Source: Insolitispirillum peregrinum (GTDB lineage: Bacteria; Pseudomonadota; Alphaproteobacteria; Rhodospirillales; Rhodospirillaceae). From it: 64,000 bases of DNA. The stretch spans positions 661,855 through 725,854 of the forward strand of contig NZ_FTOA01000003.1 in the NCBI RefSeq assembly GCF_900156605.1, given 5' to 3'. The first letter of the stretch is position 1; each line of letters begins with the position of its first letter. Made by a program: the position numbers and the translations under genes. Shown piece after piece: positions 17,874-26,522 of the stretch. Under the pieces are notes generated by a model, which was not told the DNA's origin, searched no databases, and saw only the letters and a list, made by a program, of their open reading frames with translations.

Positions 17874-18161
17874 ACCTGCGTGCGTTAAATCTGACGCGAC
17901 AGTACACGACAGTCCGTGCAGAAGAATGGGCTACCGCCCATACCCGTTTGGGTGCGATGCCCCCAAGCCCCTATTTTTTCTTTAAATATCAAATCAATGG
18001 GGTCCGGGGCCTAAAGGCCCCGGCGAGGTTTGGAGCGGCGCTCCATGATCTTTTTGTTTTGTGTCGTGTCCTGTGATCTGACGCAGGCACGCTGGTCCAA
18101 CCTTTTGTCGTGCCGCATTGTTTTTGCGAAAACCGGTTCCTACTTTTCGCACAATGCTCTA
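17872..18161 (-). repeat. Composite palindromic repeat A-D with insert C (copy 1)
   Basis: In the minus orientation: unit A (18111-18161; GCGAAAACCGG core flanked by GCATTGT/ACAATGC arms), then the D palindrome split in two (right half 18076-18101, left half 17872-17897) around a 178-bp insert (17898-18075). The first two bases of D lie in the parE stop codon. It mirrors the copy at 39478-39767. The intact four short copies elsewhere show what D looks like without the insert. Confidence 0.85.
17898..18075 (-). mobile_element. 178-bp miniature inverted-repeat element (insert C, copy 1)
   Basis: Ends are imperfect inverted repeats (ACAGTACACGAC on the left, GTCGTGTCCTGTG on the right). Flanked by a perfect 9-bp direct repeat, ATCTGACGC at 17889-17897 and 18076-18084. 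The inside holds hairpins GGGGCCTAAAGGCCCC and GGAGCGGCGCTCC and a T-rich tract, with no coding capacity. The insert is exactly as long as the second copy at 39563-39740. Confidence 0.8.
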
Positions 18162-18217
18162 AAAAATAAAAAAAAAGAGGGGGGACTTGGGGGCACGCGC
18201 CCCCAAACGCAGGCGTT

Positions 18218-18321
18218 AGAGCATTTCTCGGTCTCCAAGGATCACGATAAATGCTCTAATGACTTGTTATCCAAGCAAATACGTCGTCGCAGATGTGTCC
18301 ATCTGCTCGGGATTTGCTCTA
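18218..18321. repeat. 104-bp palindromic repeat unit B (copy 1)
   Basis: It begins with AGAGCATTT and its complement AAATGCTCT (18218-18257), then AGCAAATACGTCGTCGCAGATG and the partly complementary CATCTGCTCGGGATTTGCT, ending in CTCTA. It sits 26 bases beyond the catalase stop codon. Between copy A and this unit, a hairpin with arms TTGGGGGC/GCCCCCAA lies at 18187-18206. Confidence 0.8.
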
Positions 18322-18347
18322 GCCTGCCTCCCCCCCGACCATGGTCC

Positions 18348-19805
18348 TTACCCCTCCACCTCGCTCAGCGGAATGCCCAGGGCATCGGCAATTCCCTTGC
18401 CATAGGCCGGATCGGCCTGCAGGCAGTGGCGGATGTGGCGCAGCTGGATGTGACGCGGAACCTCGCCAATCGAGCGGGCAGTATTGTCGAACAGGGTTTG
18501 CTGCTGTTCGGGCGTCATCAGGCGGAACAGGTCGCCGGGCTGCGAGAAGTAATCGTCATCCTCGCGGTGGTTCCAGTGGTCGGCGGCTCCTTCGATAGTG
18601 AGCGGCGGCTCCGAGAAGTCCGGCTGTTCGGCCCATTGGCCCTGATCATTCGGTTCATAGCCCAGCGTGCTGCCATAATTGCCGTCGATCCGCATCGTAC
18701 CGTCGCGGTGATAGCTGTGGACCGGGCAGCGGGGAGCATTGACCGGAATCTGGTGCAGGTTGACCCCCAGACGATAGCGCTGGGCATCGCCATAGGAAAA
18801 CAACCGCCCTTGCAGCATCTTGTCCGGCGAGAACCCGATGCCGGGAACGATGTTGGCCGGGTTGAACGCCGCCTGCTCGACCTCGGCAAAGAAATTCGCC
18901 GGGTTGCGGTTCAGTTCCAGCACGCCGACCTCGATCAGCGGGTAATCCTTGTGCGGCCAGATTTTGGTCAGATCAAAGGGGTTGTAGGGAACCTTTGACG
19001 CTTCGGCCTCGGGCATGATCTGGATGTGCAGCGTCCAGCGCGGGAAGTCGCCCTTTTCGATGCTGTCGTACAGGTCGCGCTGGTGGCTTTCGCGATCCTT
19101 GCCAATCACCGCTTCGGCTTCGGCATCGCTCAGGTTTTTGATGCCCTGCTGGGACTTGAAGTGGAATTTGACCCAGAACCGTTCGTTGGCGGCGTTGAGA
19201 AAGCTGAAAGTATGGCTGCCGAATCCGTGCATGTGGCGATAGGTGGCCGGAATGCCCCGGTCGCTCATCACGATGGTCACCTGATGCAGGGCTTCGGGCA
19301 GCGAGGTCCAGAAGTCCCAGTTGTTTTTTGCGCTGCGCAGGTTGGTGCGCGGGTCGCGTTTGACCGCGTGGTTGAGGTCAGGAAATTTCAGCGGGTCGCG
19401 CAAAAAGAACACCGGCGTATTGTTGCCGACCATGTCCCAGTTGCCTTCCTCGGTATAAAACTTCAGCGCGAACCCGCGAATGTCGCGTTCGGCGTCGGCA
19501 GCACCGCGCTCACCGGCAACGGTGGTAAAGCGGGCAAACAGCTCGGTTGTCTTGCCGACTTCGGAGAAAAGTTTGGCGCGAGTATAGCGGGTGATGTCGT
19601 GGGTGACGGTAAAGGTGCCATAGGCCCCCGATCCCTTGGCGTGCATCCGCCGTTCGGGGATAACTTCGCGGTCAAAATGGGCCAGCTTTTCCAGAAACCA
19701 GACATCTTGCAGCAGCATCGGACCCCGGGGGCCGGCTGTCATCACATTCTGGTTGTGTGCGACCGGACAGCCTGCCGCTGTGGTCAGTTTCTTTGAGTCG
19801 TCCAT
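18348..19805 (-). CDS. katA: Monofunctional haem catalase
   Basis: 485-aa small-subunit (clade 3) catalase that dismutates hydrogen peroxide in the cytoplasm. Distal His is in [12 protein letters not shown] (about residue 53), the distal Asn in [15 protein letters not shown], and the proximal haem-ligand Tyr in [14 protein letters not shown] (about residue 335). The conserved [20 protein letters not shown] block is complete. The start at 19805 has GGAGG 9 bases upstream; an upstream in-frame ATG at 19871 lacks one. It is a single gene; the 640-base divergent region to the chemoreceptor would hold its promoter, but I cannot point to an OxyR site. Confidence 0.96.
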   Translation of the reverse strand: MDDSKKLTTAAGCPVAHNQNVMTAGPRGPMLLQDVWFLEKLAHFDREVIPERRMHAKGSGAYGTFTVTHDITRYTRAKLFSEVGKTTELFARFTTVAGERGAADAERDIRGFALKFYTEEGNWDMVGNNTPVFFLRDPLKFPDLNHAVKRDPRTNLRSAKNNWDFWTSLPEALHQVTIVMSDRGIPATYRHMHGFGSHTFSFLNAANERFWVKFHFKSQQGIKNLSDAEAEAVIGKDRESHQRDLYDSIEKGDFPRWTLHIQIMPEAEASKVPYNPFDLTKIWPHKDYPLIEVGVLELNRNPANFFAEVEQAAFNPANIVPGIGFSPDKMLQGRLFSYGDAQRYRLGVNLHQIPVNAPRCPVHSYHRDGTMRIDGNYGSTLGYEPNDQGQWAEQPDFSEPPLTIEGAADHWNHREDDDYFSQPGDLFRLMTPEQQQTLFDNTARSIGEVPRHIQLRHIRHCLQADPAYGKGIADALGIPLSEVEG

Positions 19806-20446
19806 CGTCCTGGTGCCTCCCGTTTGGCGGTGATGAAACCCATTAGACGCCTGGATTTTTAATCGGTCCAACTGACTTTATTTGTCTTATTGATCTGTTT
19901 ATCCGATTGGTATTGTTTTGTTGATGGCGCTTTGGCAGATATTTTCAGTCTGGCTGCTCTTTGCAATCCCTTGGGACAGGATAATTTTATGACAAACGGC
20001 AAGGGTGGATGGCCTTTTTGGCAGGGGGACCATTATACCTATGTGCATTTATCGGGCTTGTTCAGACAAAAGCATCGCCCGGTAAGGAGGCGGGTGTTCT
20101 GACCTGCTGCTGGAAAAACTTGTGGCATTGCACAATGACTGGTTTTGTCAGCACGCTGTTGCGAAAGGATGGTTGTATTGTAACTATTTGTTTTTAAAGA
20201 AGAAATATTGAAATCATTAGGGGGTGCTTCAGAAAGCCTTCGCGCGGAAACCCTACTTATCCTGAAATATTTAAGGTGAATATGTTGTTCTTTGCATAAA
20301 ATGCAGGGCAAATGTTCCCGAAACTGTCAATTTATGGGGGGTTACACTTTTTTATTTTTGAATATAGGGGGTGGAATCCGGTCTAATGCTGAATGAGCGG
20401 TCAGTCGCGGCTGTTGCATAAAGATCGAGCAAGGCGGAGAGTTCTG
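19806..20446. other. Divergent intergenic region between catalase and chemoreceptor
   Basis: 640 bases, more AT-rich than the genes on either side. Several short open frames are present but none has a ribosome-binding site and a protein-like composition together. It must carry the promoters of both flanking genes; no sigma-54 or sigma-28 site was convincing. Confidence 0.4.
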
Positions 20447-22555
20447 ATGAGTGACACGATTTCAATGGAAACTTATGAGAGCGCTCCTCAGACGCGGGTT
20501 ACGCCTGTCTCTTCTCCTGCCAAGGGACTAAGCCTGTCGATCGGTCAGCGTATTACGCTGGGGTTTGCCGCCGTGCTGGTGCTGCTGGCTGCCATTTCGG
20601 GCGGTGCCATTTACAGCTCGCAGGTTGTGCGGTCGTCGGTGCAGCAGTTCCGGGACCAGTCCGATGCCTCGTTGTCGGTCGGCAAGCTGAAGCAGGAATT
20701 CCTGGCGATGGACTCGCTGGTCAACCGCTACAGCCTTGACGGTTCGCAGGAAAAGGCGCAGGCCATTGCCGACAAAAGCATGGGCCTGATCACTGCCATC
20801 GACAACGGCCTGAAAGCCGTGCCGGAAACCTCGGAAGCCTATCCGCTGTTGAAAGAGCTGTCCGGCGCGATGAAGAATTATGCGGGTGATTTCTCGTCGA
20901 TGACCATTCTGCGCATGCAGTTTGAAACCGTTTCCGACAAAACCCTGTCGACCGAAGGCGACAATCTGGTGTGGCTGCTCAGCCAGTTGTCGAGTGAACT
21001 GGGCAGCATGGGCAACGCCTATGGCGTGACCTATGCCCGCAACGCCCGCGAGTCCGCCCTGCAGGCCCGGCTGTCGTCGTACATGTATCTGGGCCGCTAC
21101 AAGCCCGAACTGGCCGAACAGACCCGCAAGCAGCTGAAGGAACTGGAATGGCCGCTGAAGCTGGTCGGAACGTCGCTGGAGCGGATGGGTGATCAGGAAA
21201 ACGCCACCAAGGCGCGTGAACTGCTGGAAAAGGTGCAGGCTGCCTACAAGAGCTATGGCCGTGCCTTTGACCGCTCGGCTGGTCTGCTGCAGGAACTGCG
21301 GACGCTGGCCGATGACTCGATGATGAAGCAGGTCAGCCATCTGGCTGAGTCGTTTGACAAGCTGACTGCCATTTCCGACACCGAGCGCGGTGAAATCGAA
21401 GCCTCGATGGAACACCAGATGAAGTTCAGCGAGCATGTGATCATGGCCGCTGGTGGTATTGGCCTGCTGCTGGGGGCGCTGTTCGCGGTGCTGATCGGGC
21501 GCAGCCTGTCCCGTCCGGTGCTGGCGATGGCCGGGGCGATGCAGGAACTGGCTGATGGCCGTCTGGATGTGGATGTGCCCGCCCGGGATCGTGGCGACGA
21601 ACTGGGGCAGATGGCGCAGGCACTGGAAGTGTTCAAGGAACATGCTGAAGCCAACCGCCGCCTGGAAGAACAGCAGCGCGTAATGGCGGCCAAGGCCGAG
21701 CAGGAGCGCCGCTCCCTGATGGATGGCATGGCCGACGATTTCCAGACCAATGTCGGTCACATCGTCGAAATGGTCAGCCAGTCGTCGCAGGTGATGCAGA
21801 CGCTGGCCCAGCAGATGACCGACAGTGCTGCCTCAGCCCAGCGCCGGGCCGAACGGGTGGCCTCGGCGTCGGAAGAAGCCTCGGCCAACGTGCAGACGGT
21901 GGCGGCGGCAGCCGAAGAACTGGCGGCGTCGATTCATGAAATTGGCCGTCAGGTGAAGGAATCGTCGTCGATCGTCCATGCGGCGGTGGAAGAAACCGAG
22001 CGCACCGATGCGATGGTGCGTGGTCTGGCCGACAGCGCCCAGCGGATTGGCGAAGTGGTGGCGCTGATTTCCGACGTTGCCAACCAGACCAACCTGCTGG
22101 CCCTGAACGCCACCATCGAAGCCGCCCGTGCCGGGGAGGCTGGCAAAGGTTTTGCCGTGGTGGCCAACGAAGTCAAGGCGCTGGCCAACCAGACTGCCCG
22201 CGCCACCGAGGAAATCGCCACCCAGATCAGTGCGGTGCAGGGTGCAACGCAAGGGGCGGTGCAGGCCATCAATGGTATCAGCGCCACCATTGCCCGCATT
22301 GATGCCATTTCCAGCACCATTGCCTCGGCGGTTGAACAGCAGGGGGCGGCGACCAAGGAAATCACCCACAACGTCCATCAGGCTGCTCAGGGGACGCAGG
22401 ATGTGTCGGAAAACATTCTGGCGGTCAGCGATGCGGTGGAACAGACCGGCGGGGCTTCGTTGCAGGTGCTGAGTGCCGCCGAGCAGGTGCAGTCCGAAGC
22501 CCACCGCCTGAGCAGTGAAATGAGCACCTTCCTGGCCCAGATCCGCGCTGGCTGA
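20447..22555 (+). CDS. Methyl-accepting chemotaxis protein
   Basis: 702-aa transmembrane chemoreceptor. Order: TM1 (about 36-56), a long all-helical periplasmic domain (57-330, the size of bimodular helical sensors), TM2 (331-352), HAMP (353-405) and a signalling coiled coil with the conserved tip [20 protein letters not shown] near 546-565. There is no C-terminal NWETF-type CheR tether. The start at 20447 ([11 protein letters not shown]) has GGAGA 8 bases upstream; a further in-frame ATG lies at 20393. The ligand is not predictable from sequence. It is followed by a strong bidirectional terminator. No chemotaxis genes are adjacent, so it is an orphan receptor feeding a pathway encoded elsewhere. 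Confidence 0.94.
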   Translation: MSDTISMETYESAPQTRVTPVSSPAKGLSLSIGQRITLGFAAVLVLLAAISGGAIYSSQVVRSSVQQFRDQSDASLSVGKLKQEFLAMDSLVNRYSLDGSQEKAQAIADKSMGLITAIDNGLKAVPETSEAYPLLKELSGAMKNYAGDFSSMTILRMQFETVSDKTLSTEGDNLVWLLSQLSSELGSMGNAYGVTYARNARESALQARLSSYMYLGRYKPELAEQTRKQLKELEWPLKLVGTSLERMGDQENATKARELLEKVQAAYKSYGRAFDRSAGLLQELRTLADDSMMKQVSHLAESFDKLTAISDTERGEIEASMEHQMKFSEHVIMAAGGIGLLLGALFAVLIGRSLSRPVLAMAGAMQELADGRLDVDVPARDRGDELGQMAQALEVFKEHAEANRRLEEQQRVMAAKAEQERRSLMDGMADDFQTNVGHIVEMVSQSSQVMQTLAQQMTDSAASAQRRAERVASASEEASANVQTVAAAAEELAASIHEIGRQVKESSSIVHAAVEETERTDAMVRGLADSAQRIGEVVALISDVANQTNLLALNATIEAARAGEAGKGFAVVANEVKALANQTARATEEIATQISAVQGATQGAVQAINGISATIARIDAISSTIASAVEQQGAATKEITHNVHQAAQGTQDVSENILAVSDAVEQTGGASLQVLSAAEQVQSEAHRLSSEMSTFLAQIRAG

Positions 22556-22571
22556 GGTTCACCGGCTATCA

Positions 22572-22621
22572 ACAACAACAACGCCGCCGTGGGGATCACC
22601 TCACGGCGGCGTTGTTGTTGT
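22572..22621. terminator. Bidirectional terminator between chemoreceptor and secreted-protein genes
   Basis: Perfect 20-bp arms (22572-22591 and 22602-22621) made of an ACAACAACAACG repeat joined to CCGCCGTG, around a 10-base loop. It separates two convergent genes. The tail is GTT-rich rather than a pure T run on either strand. Confidence 0.8.
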
Positions 22622-22627
22622 GTTCGT

Positions 22628-23236
22628 TTACGGGCAGGTCTTCAGCGCCTTGTCGCTGCTGACTGCGGGCAGGACCGCCACCCACGGCGGGCTGTCCTCG
22701 ACATGGACCTCGGTCTTGTCGCTCTGGCGGCGGCAGATGGTATAGGACGGGGTCGTCTGGTCGGCAGGTGCCGAACCGGTCGAGGCCCCGGTACCGCCTG
22801 CCGGTTGGGTGGCAACGTGGATCAGGGCCACCTTGTCGGTCCAGGTTTGCGGCGGAATGGCCTGCAGCGCTGGCTGCGGGATCAGGCGATAGGCAATACC
22901 CGGTTTGCCGTTGATCAGTGGGGCATCTGCCGGGGTGGTCTTTTGGCGGGCCCCGATCACCACCGGATAATGGCTGCTGGAGCCATCACTGGCAATCAGC
23001 AGCAGTTGTCCTTCTTTCGGGCCGCTGGGCAAGGCTTCGGAGAAATAGATCTGGGTGCCGTTCAGACCCTCGGTCAGACGGGCCACGCCGAACGCCTTGA
23101 CCGGTGCAGCCAGCAGGGCATTTCCGGCAATCAGGGGGGCGGCCTGCGCCGCCATATCGGCGCGGGCTGTCGGGGACAGGGCGAGAACCCCGGCCATGAC
23201 GGCCAGACCCGCGCCGAAAAACACCACCCGCATCAT
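22628..23236 (-). CDS. Secreted protein of unknown function
   Basis: 202 aa with a Sec signal peptide (MMRVVFFGAGLAVMAGVLAL..., cleavage after TARA). The mature part contains a predicted beta-rich region with QIYFSEALPSGPKEGQLLLI and two cysteines (YTICRR and the terminal KTCP) that could form a disulfide. No family recognised. The first ATG at 23236 overlaps the TAA of hyi (TAATG) and has GGAG 5 bases upstream, so translation is coupled; a second ATG directly follows. Pairing with hydroxypyruvate isomerase gives no obvious functional hint. Confidence 0.7.
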   Translation of the reverse strand: MMRVVFFGAGLAVMAGVLALSPTARADMAAQAAPLIAGNALLAAPVKAFGVARLTEGLNGTQIYFSEALPSGPKEGQLLLIASDGSSSHYPVVIGARQKTTPADAPLINGKPGIAYRLIPQPALQAIPPQTWTDKVALIHVATQPAGGTGASTGSAPADQTTPSYTICRRQSDKTEVHVEDSPPWVAVLPAVSSDKALKTCP

Positions 23237-24018
23237 TATTTCTCCAGCCACTCCCGCGCCCATTTCAGGCCGGTTTCCGTCTTGCCGCGCGGCTTGTACT
23301 CGCAACCAACCCAGCCCTTGTAGCCCGAAGCATCGAGCAGATTGTAAATATAGGGGTAGTTCAGTTCCGACAGCGCATCCGGCTCGTTACGACCGGGGAC
23401 GCCTGCCACCTGAATGTGGGCGATGCGGTCGAGGTTGCCTTCGAGGAAGTCGGTGATCCCGCCCTGGGTGATCTGGGCGTGATACAGGTCGTACAGGATG
23501 AACAGGTTCTTGCGTTCCAGCTGGTCCAGCACGGTCAGGGCGTCATCGGGGCGGGTCAGGAAATAACCGGGCATGTCGCCGGGGTTGATCGGCTCGATGC
23601 AGACTTTCAGCTTTTCGCCCGCCAGCTCGTCGCAGGCATAGGCGAGGTTTTCCAGATAGACGTCAAAGGCCTCTTCCCACTGCTCTTCCGGCACCACGCC
23701 GGCCATGATGTGAATCTGGTCGCAGTCGAGGAAGTCGGCGTAGTGAATGGCGAGGTCGAGGCTTTCGCGGAATTCGTCCTGACGGCCCGGAACGGCGGCC
23801 AGACCACGCTCGCCCTTGGCCCAGTCACCCGGCGGGGCGTTGAACATCGCGACCTTCAGCCCGGCCATCGCCGCCTTGTCGCCGACGTCGTTGGCGTCGG
23901 CCAGATAGGGGAACTGGATTTCACAGCCCTTGAAGCCACAGGCTGCCGCTGCTGCGAAGCGGTCAAGGAACGGAACTTCGGTGAACAGCAAGGACAGGTT
24001 GGCGGCAAAACGGGGCAT
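23236..24018 (-). CDS. hyi: Hydroxypyruvate isomerase (TIM-barrel, AP-endonuclease-2 fold)
   Basis: 260-aa xylose-isomerase-like TIM barrel of the Hyi/OtnI family, interconverting hydroxypyruvate and tartronate semialdehyde in glyoxylate metabolism. Visible family blocks are the N-terminal PRFAANLSLLFTEVPFLDR, GCEIQFPY, the metal ligands in CIEPINPGDMPGYF (Glu) and LFILYDLYHAQITQG (Asp, His), HIQVAGVPGRNEPD, and GWVGCEYKPRG (Glu). All expected metal-site residues are present. Its promoter region is the 59-bp tandem repeat upstream. Glyoxylate carboligase or tartronate semialdehyde reductase genes, common neighbours, are not here. OtnI, acting on oxo-tetronates, is the main alternative. Confidence 0.85.
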   Translation of the reverse strand: MPRFAANLSLLFTEVPFLDRFAAAAACGFKGCEIQFPYLADANDVGDKAAMAGLKVAMFNAPPGDWAKGERGLAAVPGRQDEFRESLDLAIHYADFLDCDQIHIMAGVVPEEQWEEAFDVYLENLAYACDELAGEKLKVCIEPINPGDMPGYFLTRPDDALTVLDQLERKNLFILYDLYHAQITQGGITDFLEGNLDRIAHIQVAGVPGRNEPDALSELNYPYIYNLLDASGYKGWVGCEYKPRGKTETGLKWAREWLEK

Positions 24019-24030
24019 GGGACCTCCATA

Positions 24031-24160
24031 AGCATCGGGCGAAAAGTGGATACCGGTTTTCGCATCAACGATGCGACATTTAAAGGTTTAGCATCGGGCG
24101 AAAAGTGGATACCGGTTTTCACATCAACGATGCGGCACGTAACGATTTGGAATCGGGCGA
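24031..24160. repeat. 59-bp tandem repeat, 2.2 copies, A-like palindrome
   Basis: Copy 1 is 24031-24089, copy 2 is 24090-24148, and a third copy starts at about 24149 but ends after roughly 12 bases. Each full copy holds GCATCG...CGATGC arms around GCGAAAAGTGGATACCGG, a variant of repeat unit A. The copies differ at a handful of positions. It lies directly upstream of hyi. Confidence 0.85.
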
Positions 24161-24357
24161 CTCAGACGCTACCCTATGCCGAGCCTGTCGCGGAGGAAAG
24201 TGTTTCGTGTACAGGGGAAGATATGGGGGCTGCTCCCCGGATGGGGAAGTCCGGCGGATGTGAATTGCATCCTGTCCCCAAGGCGGGTAGTTTGTGCCGC
24301 CAAAGCGCATCACCATACAGTGGGAGTGGGGTGCAAAAGGGGTAAGGTTGGTTGTTG

Positions 24358-24460
24358 GACCAGCGTGCGTTAAACCTGACGCAGGCACACCGGTCTAACC
24401 TTTTGTAGTGCCGCATTGTTGTTGCGAAAACCGGTCCCCACTTTTCGCACAATGCTCTAG
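24358..24460 (-). repeat. Intact palindromic repeat A-D (short form)
   Basis: Reverse orientation. D palindrome at 24358-24400 (GACCAGCGTGCG ... GCACACCGGTC) with an uninterrupted loop reading ACCTGACGC, matching the site occupied by the 178-bp insert in the long copies. Unit A follows at 24409-24460. It ends 13 bases before the hemN start codon, so it forms part of the hemN leader. Confidence 0.85.
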
Positions 24461-24473
24461 GGATGTCGCCGTT

Positions 24474-25823
24474 ATGAGACTTGATCTGGTCAACAAGTAC
24501 GATCTGCGCCTGCCGCGCTATACCAGCTATCCGACTGCGCCGCATTTCTCGGCGGCGGTGGATGGCGGGGTGTACGGCCAGTGGCTGGGCGGGCTGGATA
24601 CGGCGACACCGTTGTCCCTGTACGTTCATATCGCCTATTGCGACGAGATGTGCTGGTTCTGTGGCTGCCATACCAAAATCAGCAAGCGCTACGAGCCGAT
24701 TGCCGACTATCTGGCGGTGCTGGAAAAGGAAATCGATCTGGTGGCCTCGCGGCTGCCGGGGCGGATGGGGGCCAAGCACATTCATTTCGGCGGTGGCAGC
24801 CCGACCATCCTGTCCGCCGATGATTTCAGCCGCCTGATTGCCCGCCTGAAGGATCGTTTCGGCGTGCTGGACGGGGCAGAGATCGCCGTCGAGCTGGACC
24901 CGCGCACCGCTGACGAAGCCTATGTCCGCGCCATGGCCGCCGCCGGGGTGAACCGCGCCAGCGTCGGGGTGCAGGATTTCAATCCGGTGGTGCAAAAGGC
25001 GATCAACCGCATCCAGCCCTATGAACAAGTGGCCGAGGTGATCGGCTGGCTGCGCACGCACGGGATTTCCGAGGTCAACATGGACCTGATCTACGGCCTG
25101 CCGTACCAGACGACCGACAGTGTGCTGGCGACCATTGACCAGACGCTGACCCTGTCGCCGCGCCGGATTTCGCTGTTTGGCTATGCTCATGTGCCGTGGA
25201 TGCGCAAGCACCAGACCCTGATCCCGGAATCGGCTCTGCCCGGCCCGGAAGAACGCTGGCGGCAGTACGAAGCGGCACAGGAACGCTTGCAGGCCCATGG
25301 TTATGTCTCGGTCGGGCTGGACCACTTTGCCGCCCCCGATGACGAACTGGCGCTGGCGCTGGCCGAAAAGCGCATGCACCGCAATTTTCAGGGCTACACC
25401 ACCGACGACGCGCCTGTGCTGATCGGCATGGGGGCCTCGGGCATTGGCTCGCTGCCGCAGGGCTATGTCGCCAACGAAGGCGAACTGCACGCCTGGAAAC
25501 GGATGGTCGAAGCCGGTGAGCTGCCGACCAAACGCGGCATTGCCATCTCGGACGAAGACCGCCTGCGCCGCGAGGTGATCGAGCGCCTGATGTGCGATCT
25601 GGAGGTCGATGTGGCGGCCATCGCCCGCCAGCATGGCCGCAGCGACGACCATTTCGCCGCCGAAGTGGACAGCCTGAGCGATCTGGAAGCCGACGGGGTG
25701 GTGGTGCGGGATGGCTTCCGCCTGACCATCACCGACGATGGCCGGGCACTGGTTCGTGCTGTTGCTGCCCGCTTTGACCAGTACCTGAAGGTGGGCGAAC
25801 GCCGCCATTCTCAGGCGGTGTGA
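24474..25823 (+). CDS. hemN: Oxygen-independent coproporphyrinogen III oxidase
   Basis: 449-aa radical-SAM enzyme that decarboxylates coproporphyrinogen III to protoporphyrinogen IX without oxygen. N-terminus KYDLRLPRYTSYPTAPHF is typical of true HemN. The cluster-binding motif is YCDEMCWFCGC with C56, C60 and C63, and the fourth Cys at 65 that marks HemN rather than HemW. Further motifs: HFGGGSPTIL, ELDPRT, GVNRASVGVQDF, DLIYGLPYQT. The C-terminal HemN domain is complete. The start ATG lies 13 bases after a repeat element, which may contribute to its promoter or leader. Expression is often Fnr-controlled in relatives, but no Fnr box is clear here. Confidence 0.94.
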   Translation: MRLDLVNKYDLRLPRYTSYPTAPHFSAAVDGGVYGQWLGGLDTATPLSLYVHIAYCDEMCWFCGCHTKISKRYEPIADYLAVLEKEIDLVASRLPGRMGAKHIHFGGGSPTILSADDFSRLIARLKDRFGVLDGAEIAVELDPRTADEAYVRAMAAAGVNRASVGVQDFNPVVQKAINRIQPYEQVAEVIGWLRTHGISEVNMDLIYGLPYQTTDSVLATIDQTLTLSPRRISLFGYAHVPWMRKHQTLIPESALPGPEERWRQYEAAQERLQAHGYVSVGLDHFAAPDDELALALAEKRMHRNFQGYTTDDAPVLIGMGASGIGSLPQGYVANEGELHAWKRMVEAGELPTKRGIAISDEDRLRREVIERLMCDLEVDVAAIARQHGRSDDHFAAEVDSLSDLEADGVVVRDGFRLTITDDGRALVRAVAARFDQYLKVGERRHSQAV

Positions 25824-25846
25824 GGCTCAGGCGGTGTGAGGCAAGA

Positions 25847-25876
25847 AAAAAGGCCCCGACAGTCCGGGGCCTTTTT
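25847..25876. terminator. Bidirectional terminator between hemN and dsbA-like genes
   Basis: Arms AAAAAGGCCCC and GGGGCCTTTTT around a short loop, with A-run and T-run on the two sides, between convergent genes. Just before it a 16-bp direct repeat (TCAGGCGGTGTGAGGC twice, from about 25811) contains the hemN stop codon. Confidence 0.9.
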
Positions 25877-25898
25877 CATATCCCTCAGGCGCCGTTCC

Positions 25899-26522
25899 TC
25901 ACCGCTCCAGCCGCTCCAGCAAGGTATCAACGTCGATCAGCTTGGGCTGGCCGCGCTCCAGAATGGCGAAGGTGGGGACGCCACGGGCGCGCAGGCTGTC
26001 CATCATCGCATCGCCTTCCTCGATGCTGCGCCGGGCCTGTTTCAGCAGGCCGGGCAGGTCATCGCGCAGCAGGTCAACGGCGGCGGCAAAGCCGTGCCCG
26101 GCGAGGATCGCTTCGACCGCGGGCAGGGTGGTGTTGGCGCGGCCTGCGACATAGCGGGCCTGTTGCAGGGCGGTCAGGGCCTTCAGCTCGTCGGCGGGGG
26201 TGGTCTGGCGGACGGCCAGCAGGGCCAGCACCAGCGGCATGGAGTCAAACGGGGTGGTTCCGTCGGCCAGCACGCCGCTCTGATAGGCGTCGCTGAACGG
26301 CTGGCCGGTTGCGACCTGAACGCGCAGGTCGTTCTGCCAGGCAAAGCGGGCAAAGGCCGGGGTCATCGGGCGCGCGCCCTCGCCACAGAACAGGCCGGTC
26401 GGCAGAAAGGAAATCTGCACCACCGGCTGGGCTGCCAGCCGGTGCAGTTTTGGCAGCGAGCCATAGCACCAGCCGCACAGCGGATCAAACAGGTACAGGA
26501 CAGTCAGTTTGTCAGAGGTCAT
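25899..26522 (-). CDS. DsbA-family thioredoxin-like protein (cytoplasmic, FrnE-like)
   Basis: 207-aa DsbA-fold protein with an active-site CGWC at residues 16-19 (LYLFDPLCGWCYG), no signal peptide, and a helical insertion (about 60-150) followed by GVPTFAI containing the cis-Pro. Such cytoplasmic DsbA-like proteins (FrnE, HCCA-isomerase-like) handle disulfide exchange or electrophile stress. Its ATG overlaps the LysR stop codon as ATGA, so the two are co-translated. Together with the divergent old yellow enzyme it suggests a small electrophile/redox response unit controlled by the LysR protein. Substrate unknown. Confidence 0.82.
   Translation of the reverse strand: MTSDKLTVLYLFDPLCGWCYGSLPKLHRLAAQPVVQISFLPTGLFCGEGARPMTPAFARFAWQNDLRVQVATGQPFSDAYQSGVLADGTTPFDSMPLVLALLAVRQTTPADELKALTALQQARYVAGRANTTLPAVEAILAGHGFAAAVDLLRDDLPGLLKQARRSIEEGDAMMDSLRARGVPTFAILERGQPKLIDVDTLLERLER

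Noticed and set aside
19806..20446. Flagellar sigma-28 or sigma-54 promoter for the chemoreceptor
   Set aside because: Short partial matches occur (for example TGGCATTGCA near 20124), but spacing does not fit either consensus.
24031..24160. CRISPR array
   Set aside because: The repeats are directly adjacent with no spacers, and no cas genes are nearby.
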